From positions 1 to 7,953 of the forward strand of contig CALHWB010000015.1 of the NCBI GenBank assembly GCA_938036835.1: a stretch of 7,953 nt of DNA. Direction: 5' to 3'. The position numbers and the translations under genes were made by a program. The DNA is from an uncultured Propionibacterium sp. (GTDB lineage: Bacteria; Actinomycetota; Actinomycetes; Propionibacteriales; Propionibacteriaceae). Below the pieces are notes generated by a model. That model worked only from the letters and a program-made list of their open reading frames with translations. It made no database searches and was not told where the DNA came from. The number at the start of each line of letters is the position of its first letter. Positions within the stretch are counted from its first letter, which is position 1. Positions 1 through 6,243 of the stretch are shown here, piece after piece.

Positions 1-1452
1 AATAGCTTTTACCGGCTGCGCCCGGCCGCCCCATCGCCGGCGCCAGGTGGCGCACCGCCTGGTGGTTCCGCCGGCTGGCGCGGCGGCCCCCAACCCGGGG
101 CTGCTCACCCGGCCGCCGCCCAACCGAGCGGCCCCGACGGGGCGAACGAGCCGGGCCGGCTCGCCCCGAGAACCGGCACATTCCAGCCCTACCAGGCCGG
201 ATATCCCGGCCCGCGGCTAGCTGCCCTGCCGGGCGGCGCGTATCCCCGACCGGTGGCTCCGGCGGTGAAGCCGGCCCCCGAACCCACCGCGCTGCCCTAC
301 CGGATGCACCACCCGCACCCCCTGCCATCCAGCGCCCCCAGCGGGGCCACCCTGGCTCGGCCAGCGCACCGGCCCGACCGGCGGCCACTGATCGTTTCGG
401 GGATCCTGCTGGTGGTGCTGGCCATGATCGGAGGGGTAGTCCTGCGCTTCGGCCTGGCCGATCGGCCAACCCAATGGCGTCAGCTGGGGGACAGTCCCGA
501 CCTCGCCCATCGACAGGGCAGCGTGGCATCCACCGCCCCCATCCCCACCTACCACACGGAGGTGACCGCGGAACTCAGCCGCGGTGTCGCGTTGATCTTC
601 GGTAAGAGCCCCGAGGGCCGCTCGGCGGGCAGCGGCATGGTGCTGACCAGCGATGGTTTGGTGCTGACCAATTATCACGTCGTGGCCGGCACCCACGAAC
701 TGCAAGTGGAGATCAACGACACCAAGCAGCAGTTCGCCGCCCATGTGGTGGGCCGCAATCTGATGGCGGATGTCGCCCTGGTCAAATTGGAGAACGCGTC
801 CGGGCTGGTCACCATCGCCCTCAGCGATCAGCATGTTTCCCCTGGCGACCGGGTGGTGGCCGTGGGGAACGCCGGCGGCGAGGGCATACTGCGCGGTACC
901 GGCGGCAGCGTGAGCCGGGTGAACACCACCATCTGGCTCGACTCGGCCTATGGCGGCTACGGCGAGGATCCCTTGATGGGGGTCATCGAATCCAGCGCCG
1001 GGGCAGTGCCCGGCTATTCCGGCGGGCCGACCTTCAACCAGACGGCCGAGGCGATCGGCATCACCAGCGCCGGCCAGCAGGAGGAGAGCTCGCAGATGGT
1101 CTCCTACACCATCCCCATCGATCATGCGATGCACGTGGTGGACGACATCCTGGCCGGCAGGGAAAGCCCCAACACCCGGATCGGCCCGCGGCCCCTACTG
1201 GGTCTGGATTTGGGCGAGGAGGACGTGCCGAAGGTGCATGGGGTGACCCGCGGCTCCCCGGCCGATGCGGCGGGCATCGTCGCGGGCGCCACCATCGTGA
1301 GTTTCAACGGCACGCCGGTGGACCGCGCGCACACCCTGCTGCGGCTGCTGGACGGCACCGATCCCGATCAGACGGTCGAGGTGACCTGGCGGGATTCATC
1401 CGGTCAGGAGCATTCGGGCCAGGTCACATTGGGCACCAATCCCGCCAACTGA
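1..1452 (+). CDS. Membrane-anchored HtrA/DegP-like serine protease with PDZ domain (5' end outside window)
   Basis: Trypsin-like (S1C, HtrA/DegP-type) protease, probably acting on misfolded or specific proteins on the outer face of the membrane. The frame is open from base 1 to the TGA at 1450-1452, and the residues before the first GTG (253) continue the same Pro/Ala/Gly-rich composition, so the true start lies upstream; GTG 253 and ATG 304 are unlikely starts. Order: about 129 residues of disordered, presumably cytoplasmic, Pro-rich segment; one hydrophobic anchor at about 388-453 (LIVSGILLVVLAMIGGVVL); protease domain; C-terminal PDZ from about 1195. Numbering from codon 253, the catalytic triad is His142 (TNYHVVAG), Asp173 (ADVALVKL) and Ser256 (GYSGGPTF). 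Tyr replaces the Asn of the usual GNSGGP motif. The PDZ shows HGVTRGSPADAAGI and GATIVSFNGTPV. It is convergent with the biotin operon and has no functional tie to it. The family is certain; the substrate and exact orthologue are not. Confidence 0.9.
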   Translation, partial: NSFYRLRPAAPSPAPGGAPPGGSAGWRGGPQPGAAHPAAAQPSGPDGANEPGRLAPRTGTFQPYQAGYPGPRLAALPGGAYPRPVAPAVKPAPEPTALPYRMHHPHPLPSSAPSGATLARPAHRPDRRPLIVSGILLVVLAMIGGVVLRFGLADRPTQWRQLGDSPDLAHRQGSVASTAPIPTYHTEVTAELSRGVALIFGKSPEGRSAGSGMVLTSDGLVLTNYHVVAGTHELQVEINDTKQQFAAHVVGRNLMADVALVKLENASGLVTIALSDQHVSPGDRVVAVGNAGGEGILRGTGGSVSRVNTTIWLDSAYGGYGEDPLMGVIESSAGAVPGYSGGPTFNQTAEAIGITSAGQQEESSQMVSYTIPIDHAMHVVDDILAGRESPNTRIGPRPLLGLDLGEEDVPKVHGVTRGSPADAAGIVAGATIVSFNGTPVDRAHTLLRLLDGTDPDQTVEVTWRDSSGQEHSGQVTLGTNPAN

Positions 1453-1454
1453 GT

Positions 1455-1502
1455 GCCCGCAACAGCACGAGGCGGCGGGCGGCCGACCCCGGGGCTGCCC
1501 CG
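1455..1502. terminator. Possible hairpins between convergent genes
   Basis: The 53-bp gap between the protease stop and the bioN stop holds two GC-rich inverted repeats. GCCCGC (1455-1460) pairs with GCGGGC (1475-1480) across a 14-nt loop, and CGGGG-CTG-CCCCG forms a 5-bp stem at 1490-1502. Neither is followed by a T-run on either strand, so intrinsic termination is only a possibility. In DNA this GC-rich, such repeats arise easily by chance. Confidence 0.22.
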
Positions 1503-1505
1503 CGA

Positions 1506-2120
1506 TCAATCGTCTAGACCGCGGGATACCAGGGCATCGCCGATCGCATTTGCGGTGCGCAGTGCCCGGACGAGCAGCGGTACCGCAAAGGCCCGGTAGC
1601 TGTACAGGGCACCCCTGGCATATTGTGCCTGCCGCACTTCGCGAGCCAGTCCGGCCACCACGGGAACAAAACGGATGCCCAGCAGCAGGGTCAATCCCAA
1701 CCGCTCCGGATCCACGCCGATGCGCCGCAGCGGGCCAGCCAGCCGTACCACGACATCGATCAGGGCGGTGGTCGGGGTGGTCAGGGTGATCAGGGCCGCG
1801 GCGGTGACCAGCGTCACGATCATGCCCACCACGCAGACCGCGCGCCGCCAATCCGACACCAGCAGATGCAGCACCGCGGTGAAGGCCAACAGCCACACCA
1901 TGGGACGCACCTGCTGCCACCACGCCCGCAGCCCCAGTCCGGCGATCAGGAAACCGGCTACCACCAGCAGCAACGCAACCGACACCAGCCACCAGCGGGT
2001 CTGTAGCAGGATCGATGAGCCGCCCAGGATGAGCAGACCCAGCAGTTTCCGGCCGGCACCCAGGCGGTGCAATACCGACCGGCCCGGCCGGTAAAGGCCC
2101 AAAGCGGTGAGCTGCGCCAC
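1506..2120 (-). CDS. bioN: ECF transporter transmembrane protein EcfT (BioN)
   Basis: Energy-coupling T component of the biotin importer: a membrane protein that transmits ATP hydrolysis in BioM to movement of BioY. The 204-aa product has several hydrophobic helices (about 27-38, 43-63, 73-88, 94-115 and a weaker one near 143-158) and the EcfT hallmark of two short Ala-Arg-Gly-type motifs in the C-terminal cytoplasmic coupling helices. Here these are YARG (168-170) and VSRG (199-201), the second carrying Ser for Ala. The N-terminal LHRLGAGRKLL matches the family's LHRL..-KLL entry motif. The start is GTG at 2120-2118, 2 nt after the bioM stop. No clear Shine-Dalgarno sequence precedes it, so translational coupling to bioM is likely. 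Third gene of bioYMN. The gene name rests on the adjacent bioY; from the protein alone it would be called a generic EcfT. Confidence 0.9.
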   Translation of the reverse strand: MAQLTALGLYRPGRSVLHRLGAGRKLLGLLILGGSSILLQTRWWLVSVALLLVVAGFLIAGLGLRAWWQQVRPMVWLLAFTAVLHLLVSDWRRAVCVVGMIVTLVTAAALITLTTPTTALIDVVVRLAGPLRRIGVDPERLGLTLLLGIRFVPVVAGLAREVRQAQYARGALYSYRAFAVPLLVRALRTANAIGDALVSRGLDD

Positions 2121-2122
2121 GG

Positions 2123-2815
2123 TCAGTCCATCAGTGCCCGGTAACCGGCGATGGCGGCCGCCGGGACGTCATCGATCACCAGGCGTCCCTCGTCGAAGAC
2201 CAGCACTCGTTCGAAACCGGCCAGCAGATCCAGGTGGTGAGTGGCCAGCACGACCGTCTGATCCAGTTCGTCGATCAGCCGCCCGATCCGGCGGGCATTG
2301 CGCAAGTCGAGCAGTGTGGTCGGCTCGTCCATGATGATCAGCCGGGGTCCGGTGATCAGCACCGCCGCCAGGGCGAGCAGTTGCTTCTGCCCGCCCGATA
2401 GCAGATGGGCGGGATGGTCGCGGTGTTCGGTCAGTTGGTAGTGGGCGAGCGCCTGGTCTACGCGCTGGGCTATCTCCTCCTTGCCGAGCCCGGACCTGCG
2501 CAGCCCGAAGGCGACGTCTTCGGCGACGGTGGGCATGATGATCTGGGCGTCCGGGTCGGTGAATAGGAACCCGGTGCGGGCCCGGACCTGCCGGGCGTGG
2601 CTGGCGGTGTCCAATCCGTCCACCCGAACCGCACCCTGACTCGGCACCACCAGCGCGTTGAGCATGCGCACGAAGGTGGATTTGCCCGATCCGTTGTGCC
2701 CGATGACCCCGATCCGCGATTGATCCAGGTCGACATCGAGGTCGCGCAGGACGCGCCGGGCGAGCGGTCCCTCACCATAGCTGTGGCTGACCCGGTCGAT
2801 CTCGATGTGCACCAT
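2123..2815 (-). CDS. bioM: Biotin ECF transporter ATPase BioM
   Basis: ABC ATPase that powers biotin uptake through BioN and BioY, on the cytoplasmic face of the membrane. The 230-aa protein is a single nucleotide-binding domain with Walker A GHNGSGKST (39-47), signature LSGGQ (139-143), Walker B LIIMDE (159-164, catalytic Glu164) and H-loop His193 (ATHHLDLL). The segment FTDPDAQIIMPTVAEDVAFG (85-104) corresponds to the EcfA FQNPDxQ region: Thr86 sits where the Q-loop Gln is usual, while the second Gln (Q91) is kept. The start is ATG 2815-2813, which overlaps the bioY stop by one base (TGATG); this is a coupled start with no convincing Shine-Dalgarno sequence. An upstream in-frame extension to 3307 exists but runs antisense-like through bioY in another frame and is not protein-like. 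At 230 aa the protein is compact compared with general EcfA proteins, as expected for dedicated BioM. Confidence 0.93.
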   Translation of the reverse strand: MVHIEIDRVSHSYGEGPLARRVLRDLDVDLDQSRIGVIGHNGSGKSTFVRMLNALVVPSQGAVRVDGLDTASHARQVRARTGFLFTDPDAQIIMPTVAEDVAFGLRRSGLGKEEIAQRVDQALAHYQLTEHRDHPAHLLSGGQKQLLALAAVLITGPRLIIMDEPTTLLDLRNARRIGRLIDELDQTVVLATHHLDLLAGFERVLVFDEGRLVIDDVPAAAIAGYRALMD

Positions 2816-3432
2816 CAGCGTTCGACCGGCGCCCGGAAGGAGTCCCGCCAGGGCAGCATTCCCGGCACCGCGGCATGGACGCCCTTGGCGACCAGGGCGG
2901 CTAGCACGCACTTGAGCGTGTCCCCGGGCAGGTAGGCCACGTTGGCCGCCAGTGCCGCGACGAACGACAATTTCGCGGAGATCACGATGCCGACCAGCCC
3001 AAACAGGTAGAGCGCCCCCATCCCGAACACGATATTGACGCTCAAACCCTTCCACAGCACGTAGGGCGCCCCGATGCGGTAGACGAACAGCCCGACCAAT
3101 CCGGCCACCACCATGTAACCCAGCAGGAAGCCCCAGGTCGGGCCGAGGAAGACCCCGATACCACCGCGACCGCCGGCAAGCAGCGGCAGGCCCAGCGCGA
3201 CCAGGGCCAGGAAGAGCCCCTGCGAGACGGCACCCCGCCAGCCGCCGAGAATGCTGCCGGCAAGGATGATGCCCAGGGATTGGGCGGTGATCGGCGCTGG
3301 AGACCACGGCACGGGGATGGCCGGCAACAGGCCAAGGGCGGCGGTCAACCCGGCGAATACCACGATCAATGCCAGATCACGAGCCGAAATACGCAGAGGA
3401 GCCGCAAAGCCTTGAGGAGAACGAGAACGCAT
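2815..3432 (-). CDS. bioY: Biotin transporter substrate-binding protein BioY
   Basis: Membrane S component that binds biotin and, with BioM and BioN, imports it. The 205-aa protein has about six hydrophobic helices and the BioY family landmarks: PITAQSLG (47-54), the loop GPTWGFLLGY (97-106, family GPTGGY-LLG) and YLPGDTLK (167-174). Start: ATG 3432-3430 is chosen because AAAGG lies 6 nt upstream and the preceding in-frame GTG at 3474 would place the start inside the promoter/operator and add MLGWWSQVFLERPA, which is not BioY-like. First gene of bioYMN, divergent from cydA. A BioQ-like operator upstream suggests repression when biotin is plentiful. Having its own ATPase and T component makes this a group I (dedicated) ECF system. 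Confidence 0.94.
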   Translation of the reverse strand: MRSRSPQGFAAPLRISARDLALIVVFAGLTAALGLLPAIPVPWSPAPITAQSLGIILAGSILGGWRGAVSQGLFLALVALGLPLLAGGRGGIGVFLGPTWGFLLGYMVVAGLVGLFVYRIGAPYVLWKGLSVNIVFGMGALYLFGLVGIVISAKLSFVAALAANVAYLPGDTLKCVLAALVAKGVHAAVPGMLPWRDSFRAPVER

Positions 3433-3438
3433 GGCCGG

Positions 3439-3444
3439 CCTTTC
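3439..3444 (-). promoter_or_regulatory. Shine-Dalgarno site of bioY
   Basis: On the minus strand GAAAGG is followed by a 6-nt spacer and the ATG at 3432. This spacing decides the bioY start in favour of 3432 over the upstream in-frame GTG at 3474. Confidence 0.65.
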
Positions 3445-3464
3445 GAGGAATACCTGAGACCACC

Positions 3465-3492
3465 ACCCTAACACCGTTCACCCGAATCTGAA
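3465..3492 (-). promoter_or_regulatory. Candidate bioYMN promoter
   Basis: On the minus strand, TTCAGA (3492-3487, -35-like, four of six matches to TTGACA) and TAGGGT (3470-3465, fits the actinobacterial TAnnnT -10) are separated by 16 nt. Transcription would start near 3458, giving a leader of about 25 nt that contains the bioY Shine-Dalgarno site. The spacer and -10 are covered by the BioQ-like operator, the usual arrangement for a repressor. Predicted by eye only. Confidence 0.45.
3468..3480 (-). promoter_or_regulatory. Putative BioQ (biotin repressor) operator
   Basis: The minus strand reads TGAAC-GGT-GTTAG. The motif reported for the TetR-type biotin regulator BioQ in corynebacteria and mycobacteria is TGAAC-N3-GTTAC, so nine of the ten defined bases match, with correct spacing. 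The site sits directly upstream of bioY, one of the known target genes of BioQ in Corynebacterium, and overlaps the predicted -10. No bioQ gene is visible in the window, so the regulator is inferred from the site alone. Confidence 0.55.
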
Positions 3493-3564
3493 CATGAATC
3501 AATCCGGCACCGGGAGGCACTCAGCCGGCCCATCGCCCGGCAGCGCCTCGCCGGCCCAAGATCA

Positions 3565-3595
3565 TTGGATTCGACTTTCAATCACTCCGTATAGC
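3565..3595 (+). promoter_or_regulatory. Candidate cydA promoter
   Basis: TATAGC (3590-3595) is a fair -10 hexamer. TTGGAT (3565-3570) could serve as a -35, but the 19-nt spacing is long and the match is weak. Transcription would start near 3602, only about 10 nt before the cydA ATG, and no Shine-Dalgarno sequence is visible there, so the message may be nearly leaderless. An imperfect inverted repeat, ACTCCG-N5-CGGTGT (3584-3600), is centred on the -10. Confidence 0.33.
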
Positions 3596-3612
3596 GGTGT
3601 ACCGTTCGATGC

Positions 3613-5139
3613 ATGGACGCCCAAGTGCTCGCTAGATGGCAGTTCGGCATCACGACCGTCTATCATTTCTTCTTCGTGCCCATCACCATCGGGACGGCTT
3701 GGCTAGTCGCCGCCATGGAGACCCGCTGGCTGCGCTCAAAGAACGAGGAATGGCTGCGACTCACCAAATTCTTCAGCAAACTCTTCCTCATCAATTTCGC
3801 GGCCGGGGTGGTCACCGGAATAGTGCAGGAGTTCCAATTCGGGATGAACTGGTCGGAGTATTCGCGATTTGTCGGCGACATTTTCGGCGCACCGCTTGCG
3901 CTAGAGGCACTCGTCGCGTTCTTCCTGGAATCCACCTTCATCGGACTGTGGATCTTCGGCTGGGACCGGCTGTCACGCGGCGTCCACAATCTGTGCATGT
4001 ATCTGACCGCCCTGGGCAGCACCGTCTCGGCGATCTTCATCCTGGCGGCAAACTGCTTCATGCAAAATCCGGTAGGTGCCACCTACGCCAACGGGCGCGC
4101 CGAGCTGACCGATTTCGGTGCCTTGTTCACCAACCCGTTCTTCACCGCCACCGTCCCCCACCAGATCGGGGCCGCGCTGATGGTCGCCGGCGCCCTGGTG
4201 GCCGGCATCGCCTGCTGGCAGATGGGCCAAGCGGTCCGCGGCAGGATCCCAGAATCGCAGGGTGCGCCGCACATCTGGCGGCCAGTCGCCCGCATGGGCG
4301 CGGTCGTGCTGATCGCCGCATCGGTCATCGTGCTGGTCAGCGGTCATCATCAGGCGCAGGTCGAAGCCCGCTTCCAGCCCATGAAACTGGCCGCTTCCGA
4401 AGGCCATATCGAGACCAGCCGCCAGGCCGGGTTCGCGATCGTGGGCATCTACACCCAGCAACGCAATGCCGCCGGCATCACCGAGGTGACCCGGGTGTGG
4501 AGCTTCGAGGTGCCCCATGTGCTCAGCCTGCTGGCATTCAACAACCCAGACGCCGAGGTCAAGGGCATCGCCGATCTGACCGACGAGTACCTAACCGAGG
4601 GCTACGCCGCCGTCAACCCCGACGGCAGCGAGAACACCACCCAGCCACGCAACACGTTGCAGGCCTCGTTCAAGTCCGAGCTCGACACGCTGGGAGTGGA
4701 TCCGGTGCCCAACGTGATGGTGTCGTTCTACAGCTTCCGCTTGATGATCGGCCTGGGCGTGGCCGGGCTCGGTATAGGGTTGCTGATCCTCTGGTTCGCC
4801 CGCGGCGACCAGGCCCCACCGGCCAGCAGAGCGTGGCTGTGGGCGATGGGCGCGCTGCCGTTCATGCCGTTGCTGGCGAACTGTTCCGGTTGGATTCTCA
4901 CCGAGATGGGCCGCCAGCCCTGGCTGGTCTATGGCGTCCTGCCCACCTGGACGGCGGCGTCCCCGGGGGTGAGCGCCGGTGAGGTGCTGGCCAGCATGAT
5001 CGCCTTCACCCTCGTCTACGGCATCATCGCGGTTATCGTGTTGAAGCTGTTCTTCCGGCAAATCGGCAAGGGGCTACCCGAGGTGCACCCGGCCGAGCTC
5101 CGCACCGATCCCGACGCTCCGCTGAGCTTCGCCTACTGA
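3613..5139 (+). CDS. cydA: Cytochrome bd quinol oxidase subunit I (CydA)
   Basis: Catalytic subunit of the cytochrome bd oxidase, a membrane complex that oxidises quinol (menaquinol in most actinobacteria) and reduces oxygen to water with high affinity. The 508-aa protein begins MDAQVLARWQFGITTVYHFF, the family's standard N-terminus, which fixes the ATG at 3613. By analogy with E. coli numbering the key residues are present: His18 (E. coli H19, heme d), His183 (H186) and Met378 in SFRLM (M393) for heme b558 with Arg376 nearby, Glu431 (E445, heme b595) directly before GRQPW (433-437), Trp427 (W441), and channel glutamates Glu98 and Glu106. The quinol-loop residues Lys258 and Glu263 lie in MKLAASEG. 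The long C-terminal insertion of the E. coli-type Q loop is not evident, which suggests the short-loop class. First gene of cydABDC; cydB follows after 13 nt. Confidence 0.97.
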   Translation: MDAQVLARWQFGITTVYHFFFVPITIGTAWLVAAMETRWLRSKNEEWLRLTKFFSKLFLINFAAGVVTGIVQEFQFGMNWSEYSRFVGDIFGAPLALEALVAFFLESTFIGLWIFGWDRLSRGVHNLCMYLTALGSTVSAIFILAANCFMQNPVGATYANGRAELTDFGALFTNPFFTATVPHQIGAALMVAGALVAGIACWQMGQAVRGRIPESQGAPHIWRPVARMGAVVLIAASVIVLVSGHHQAQVEARFQPMKLAASEGHIETSRQAGFAIVGIYTQQRNAAGITEVTRVWSFEVPHVLSLLAFNNPDAEVKGIADLTDEYLTEGYAAVNPDGSENTTQPRNTLQASFKSELDTLGVDPVPNVMVSFYSFRLMIGLGVAGLGIGLLILWFARGDQAPPASRAWLWAMGALPFMPLLANCSGWILTEMGRQPWLVYGVLPTWTAASPGVSAGEVLASMIAFTLVYGIIAVIVLKLFFRQIGKGLPEVHPAELRTDPDAPLSFAY

Positions 5140-5142
5140 ACC

Positions 5143-5148
5143 GGGGAA
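5143..5148 (+). promoter_or_regulatory. Shine-Dalgarno site of cydB
   Basis: GGGGAA in the 13-nt cydA-cydB gap lies 4 nt before the ATG at 5153. It is purine-rich and reasonably placed, and supports that start. Confidence 0.5.
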
Positions 5149-5152
5149 ACCG

Positions 5153-6241
5153 ATGACCCACGAGACGCTAATCGTAATCTGGTTCTGCCTGATCGCAGTG
5201 CTGTGGATCGGCTTCTTCTTCCTCGAAGGCTTCGACTTCGGGGTCGCCCTGCTCTATCCGGCGATCGGCAAGAACCCGACCGAACGCCGGGTGATGATCA
5301 ACTCCATCGGCCCGACCTGGGACGGCAACGAGGTCTGGCTGCTGACGGCCGGCGGCGCCATGTTCGCCGGATTCCCCGGCTGGTATTCGACCCTGTTCAG
5401 CGGCCTCTACCTGCCACTGCTGCTGGTACTGCTCGGCCTGATCGTGCGTGGCGTGTCATTCGAGTACCGGGCCTTGATACCGGATGACAACTGGCGCGAC
5501 AGCTTCGACTGGGCGGCCACCATCGGTTCCGGACTGGTCACCCTGGTCTTCGGTGTGGGCTTCGCCAATATGTGGCGCGGCCTGCCGGTGGCCGGCGAGC
5601 CTCCCCTGATGACCCAGGGCTTCTGGAGCCTGTTCAGCCCCTTCGCATTGCTGGGCGGCGCGCTGCTGTTGGCCCTGTTCGTGGTCCACGGGGCGATGTT
5701 TTTGACCCTGAAGACCGCGGGCAGCGTCCGCGACAAGGCACATGGCGTGGTCAGGAGGGCCGGGCCGGTAGCGCTGATCCTACTGACCTGCTACCTGGTG
5801 GCCGGCAACATCTGCTACCCGGCCGCCGACAACGCACATCTCGGCCCGGCCGCCGCGATCGCGATGTGGTTGGTTGGCCTGCTGTCGGTCGCCGCGCTGG
5901 GTGGGGCGGTGCTGGCGCAATCCCGCAGGAGTAGCCAGCGGCGCGAAGGGCTCGCCTTCCTGGGTACCGGGGTGGCCATCGCCGCGCTGTTCGCCACCCA
6001 TTTCATCAAGATGTTCGGGACGCTCGGGTTCAGCGCGCCGCAGGTCAAGTTCGACATGTATGCGGCCGCCAGTAGCCCAAGAACCCTGTCTTTGATGACC
6101 ACCACCGTCCTGGTGGGCTTCCCGTTCGTGCTGGCCTACACCCTCTGGAGTTACTGGGTGTTCCGCAAGCGACTCGGCGTGGCGAACATGCCACCCGAGC
6201 CCAGTGCGCTGGCCACCGAGGCGGCCGTGGCCGAGAGCTGA
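5153..6241 (+). CDS. cydB: Cytochrome bd quinol oxidase subunit II (CydB)
   Basis: Second core subunit of cytochrome bd oxidase; it packs against CydA in the membrane and is required for assembly and heme stability. The 362-aa protein is highly hydrophobic (about nine helices) and carries the CydB landmarks LEGFDFG (24-30, with Asp28 in the position of the conserved channel aspartate region) and GPTWDGNEVWLL (53-64). A later FATHFIKMFG segment near 6000 and the C-terminal YTLWSYWVFRKRL are also typical. The length is close to the family's usual 340-380 aa. The start ATG 5153 follows a GGGGAA site. cydB sits between cydA (13-nt gap) and cydD (2-nt gap), so all are expected on one transcript. 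Confidence 0.96.
   Translation: MTHETLIVIWFCLIAVLWIGFFFLEGFDFGVALLYPAIGKNPTERRVMINSIGPTWDGNEVWLLTAGGAMFAGFPGWYSTLFSGLYLPLLLVLLGLIVRGVSFEYRALIPDDNWRDSFDWAATIGSGLVTLVFGVGFANMWRGLPVAGEPPLMTQGFWSLFSPFALLGGALLLALFVVHGAMFLTLKTAGSVRDKAHGVVRRAGPVALILLTCYLVAGNICYPAADNAHLGPAAAIAMWLVGLLSVAALGGAVLAQSRRSSQRREGLAFLGTGVAIAALFATHFIKMFGTLGFSAPQVKFDMYAAASSPRTLSLMTTTVLVGFPFVLAYTLWSYWVFRKRLGVANMPPEPSALATEAAVAES
6233..6237 (+). promoter_or_regulatory. Probable Shine-Dalgarno site of cydD
   Basis: GAGAG inside the last cydB codons lies 6 nt before the TTG at 6244. It is short, but well spaced, and supports use of the TTG start. Confidence 0.4.
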
Positions 6242-6243
6242 CC

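Noticed and set aside
217..1134. Long open frame (305 codons) on the minus strand
   Set aside because: It lies antisense to the protease, whose triad and PDZ motifs establish the coding strand. The translation is Gly/His/Gln-rich low-complexity sequence typical of the opposite strand of GC-rich genes.
1396..1992. Second minus-strand frame over bioN
   Set aside because: It overlaps bioN in another frame, gives an Arg/Gly/Ala-rich product without family motifs, and would run into the protease 3' end.
2123..3307. bioM extended upstream to a 394-residue protein
   Set aside because: The extra N-terminus is a wrong-frame reading of bioY. The ABC domain starts naturally at MVHIEIDRV, at the TGATG overlap with the bioY stop.
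3433..3474. bioY starting at the upstream GTG (3474)
   Set aside because: This would put the start inside the predicted operator and -10; the ATG at 3432 has a well-spaced Shine-Dalgarno site and the expected BioY N-terminus.
3433..3612. Riboswitch or structured RNA in the bioY-cydA gap
   Set aside because: The predicted leaders are about 25 nt (bioY) and 10 nt (cydA), too short for a riboswitch, and no extended pairing is evident in the 180 bp.
3494..3706. Small 70-codon plus-strand frame in the intergenic region
   Set aside because: It has no ribosome site, overlaps the start of cydA in another frame, and has biased composition. Nothing supports translation.
3636..4982. 448-codon frame inside cydA on the same strand
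   Set aside because: An Arg/His/Pro-rich +1-shifted shadow of cydA, which carries all heme ligands in its own frame.
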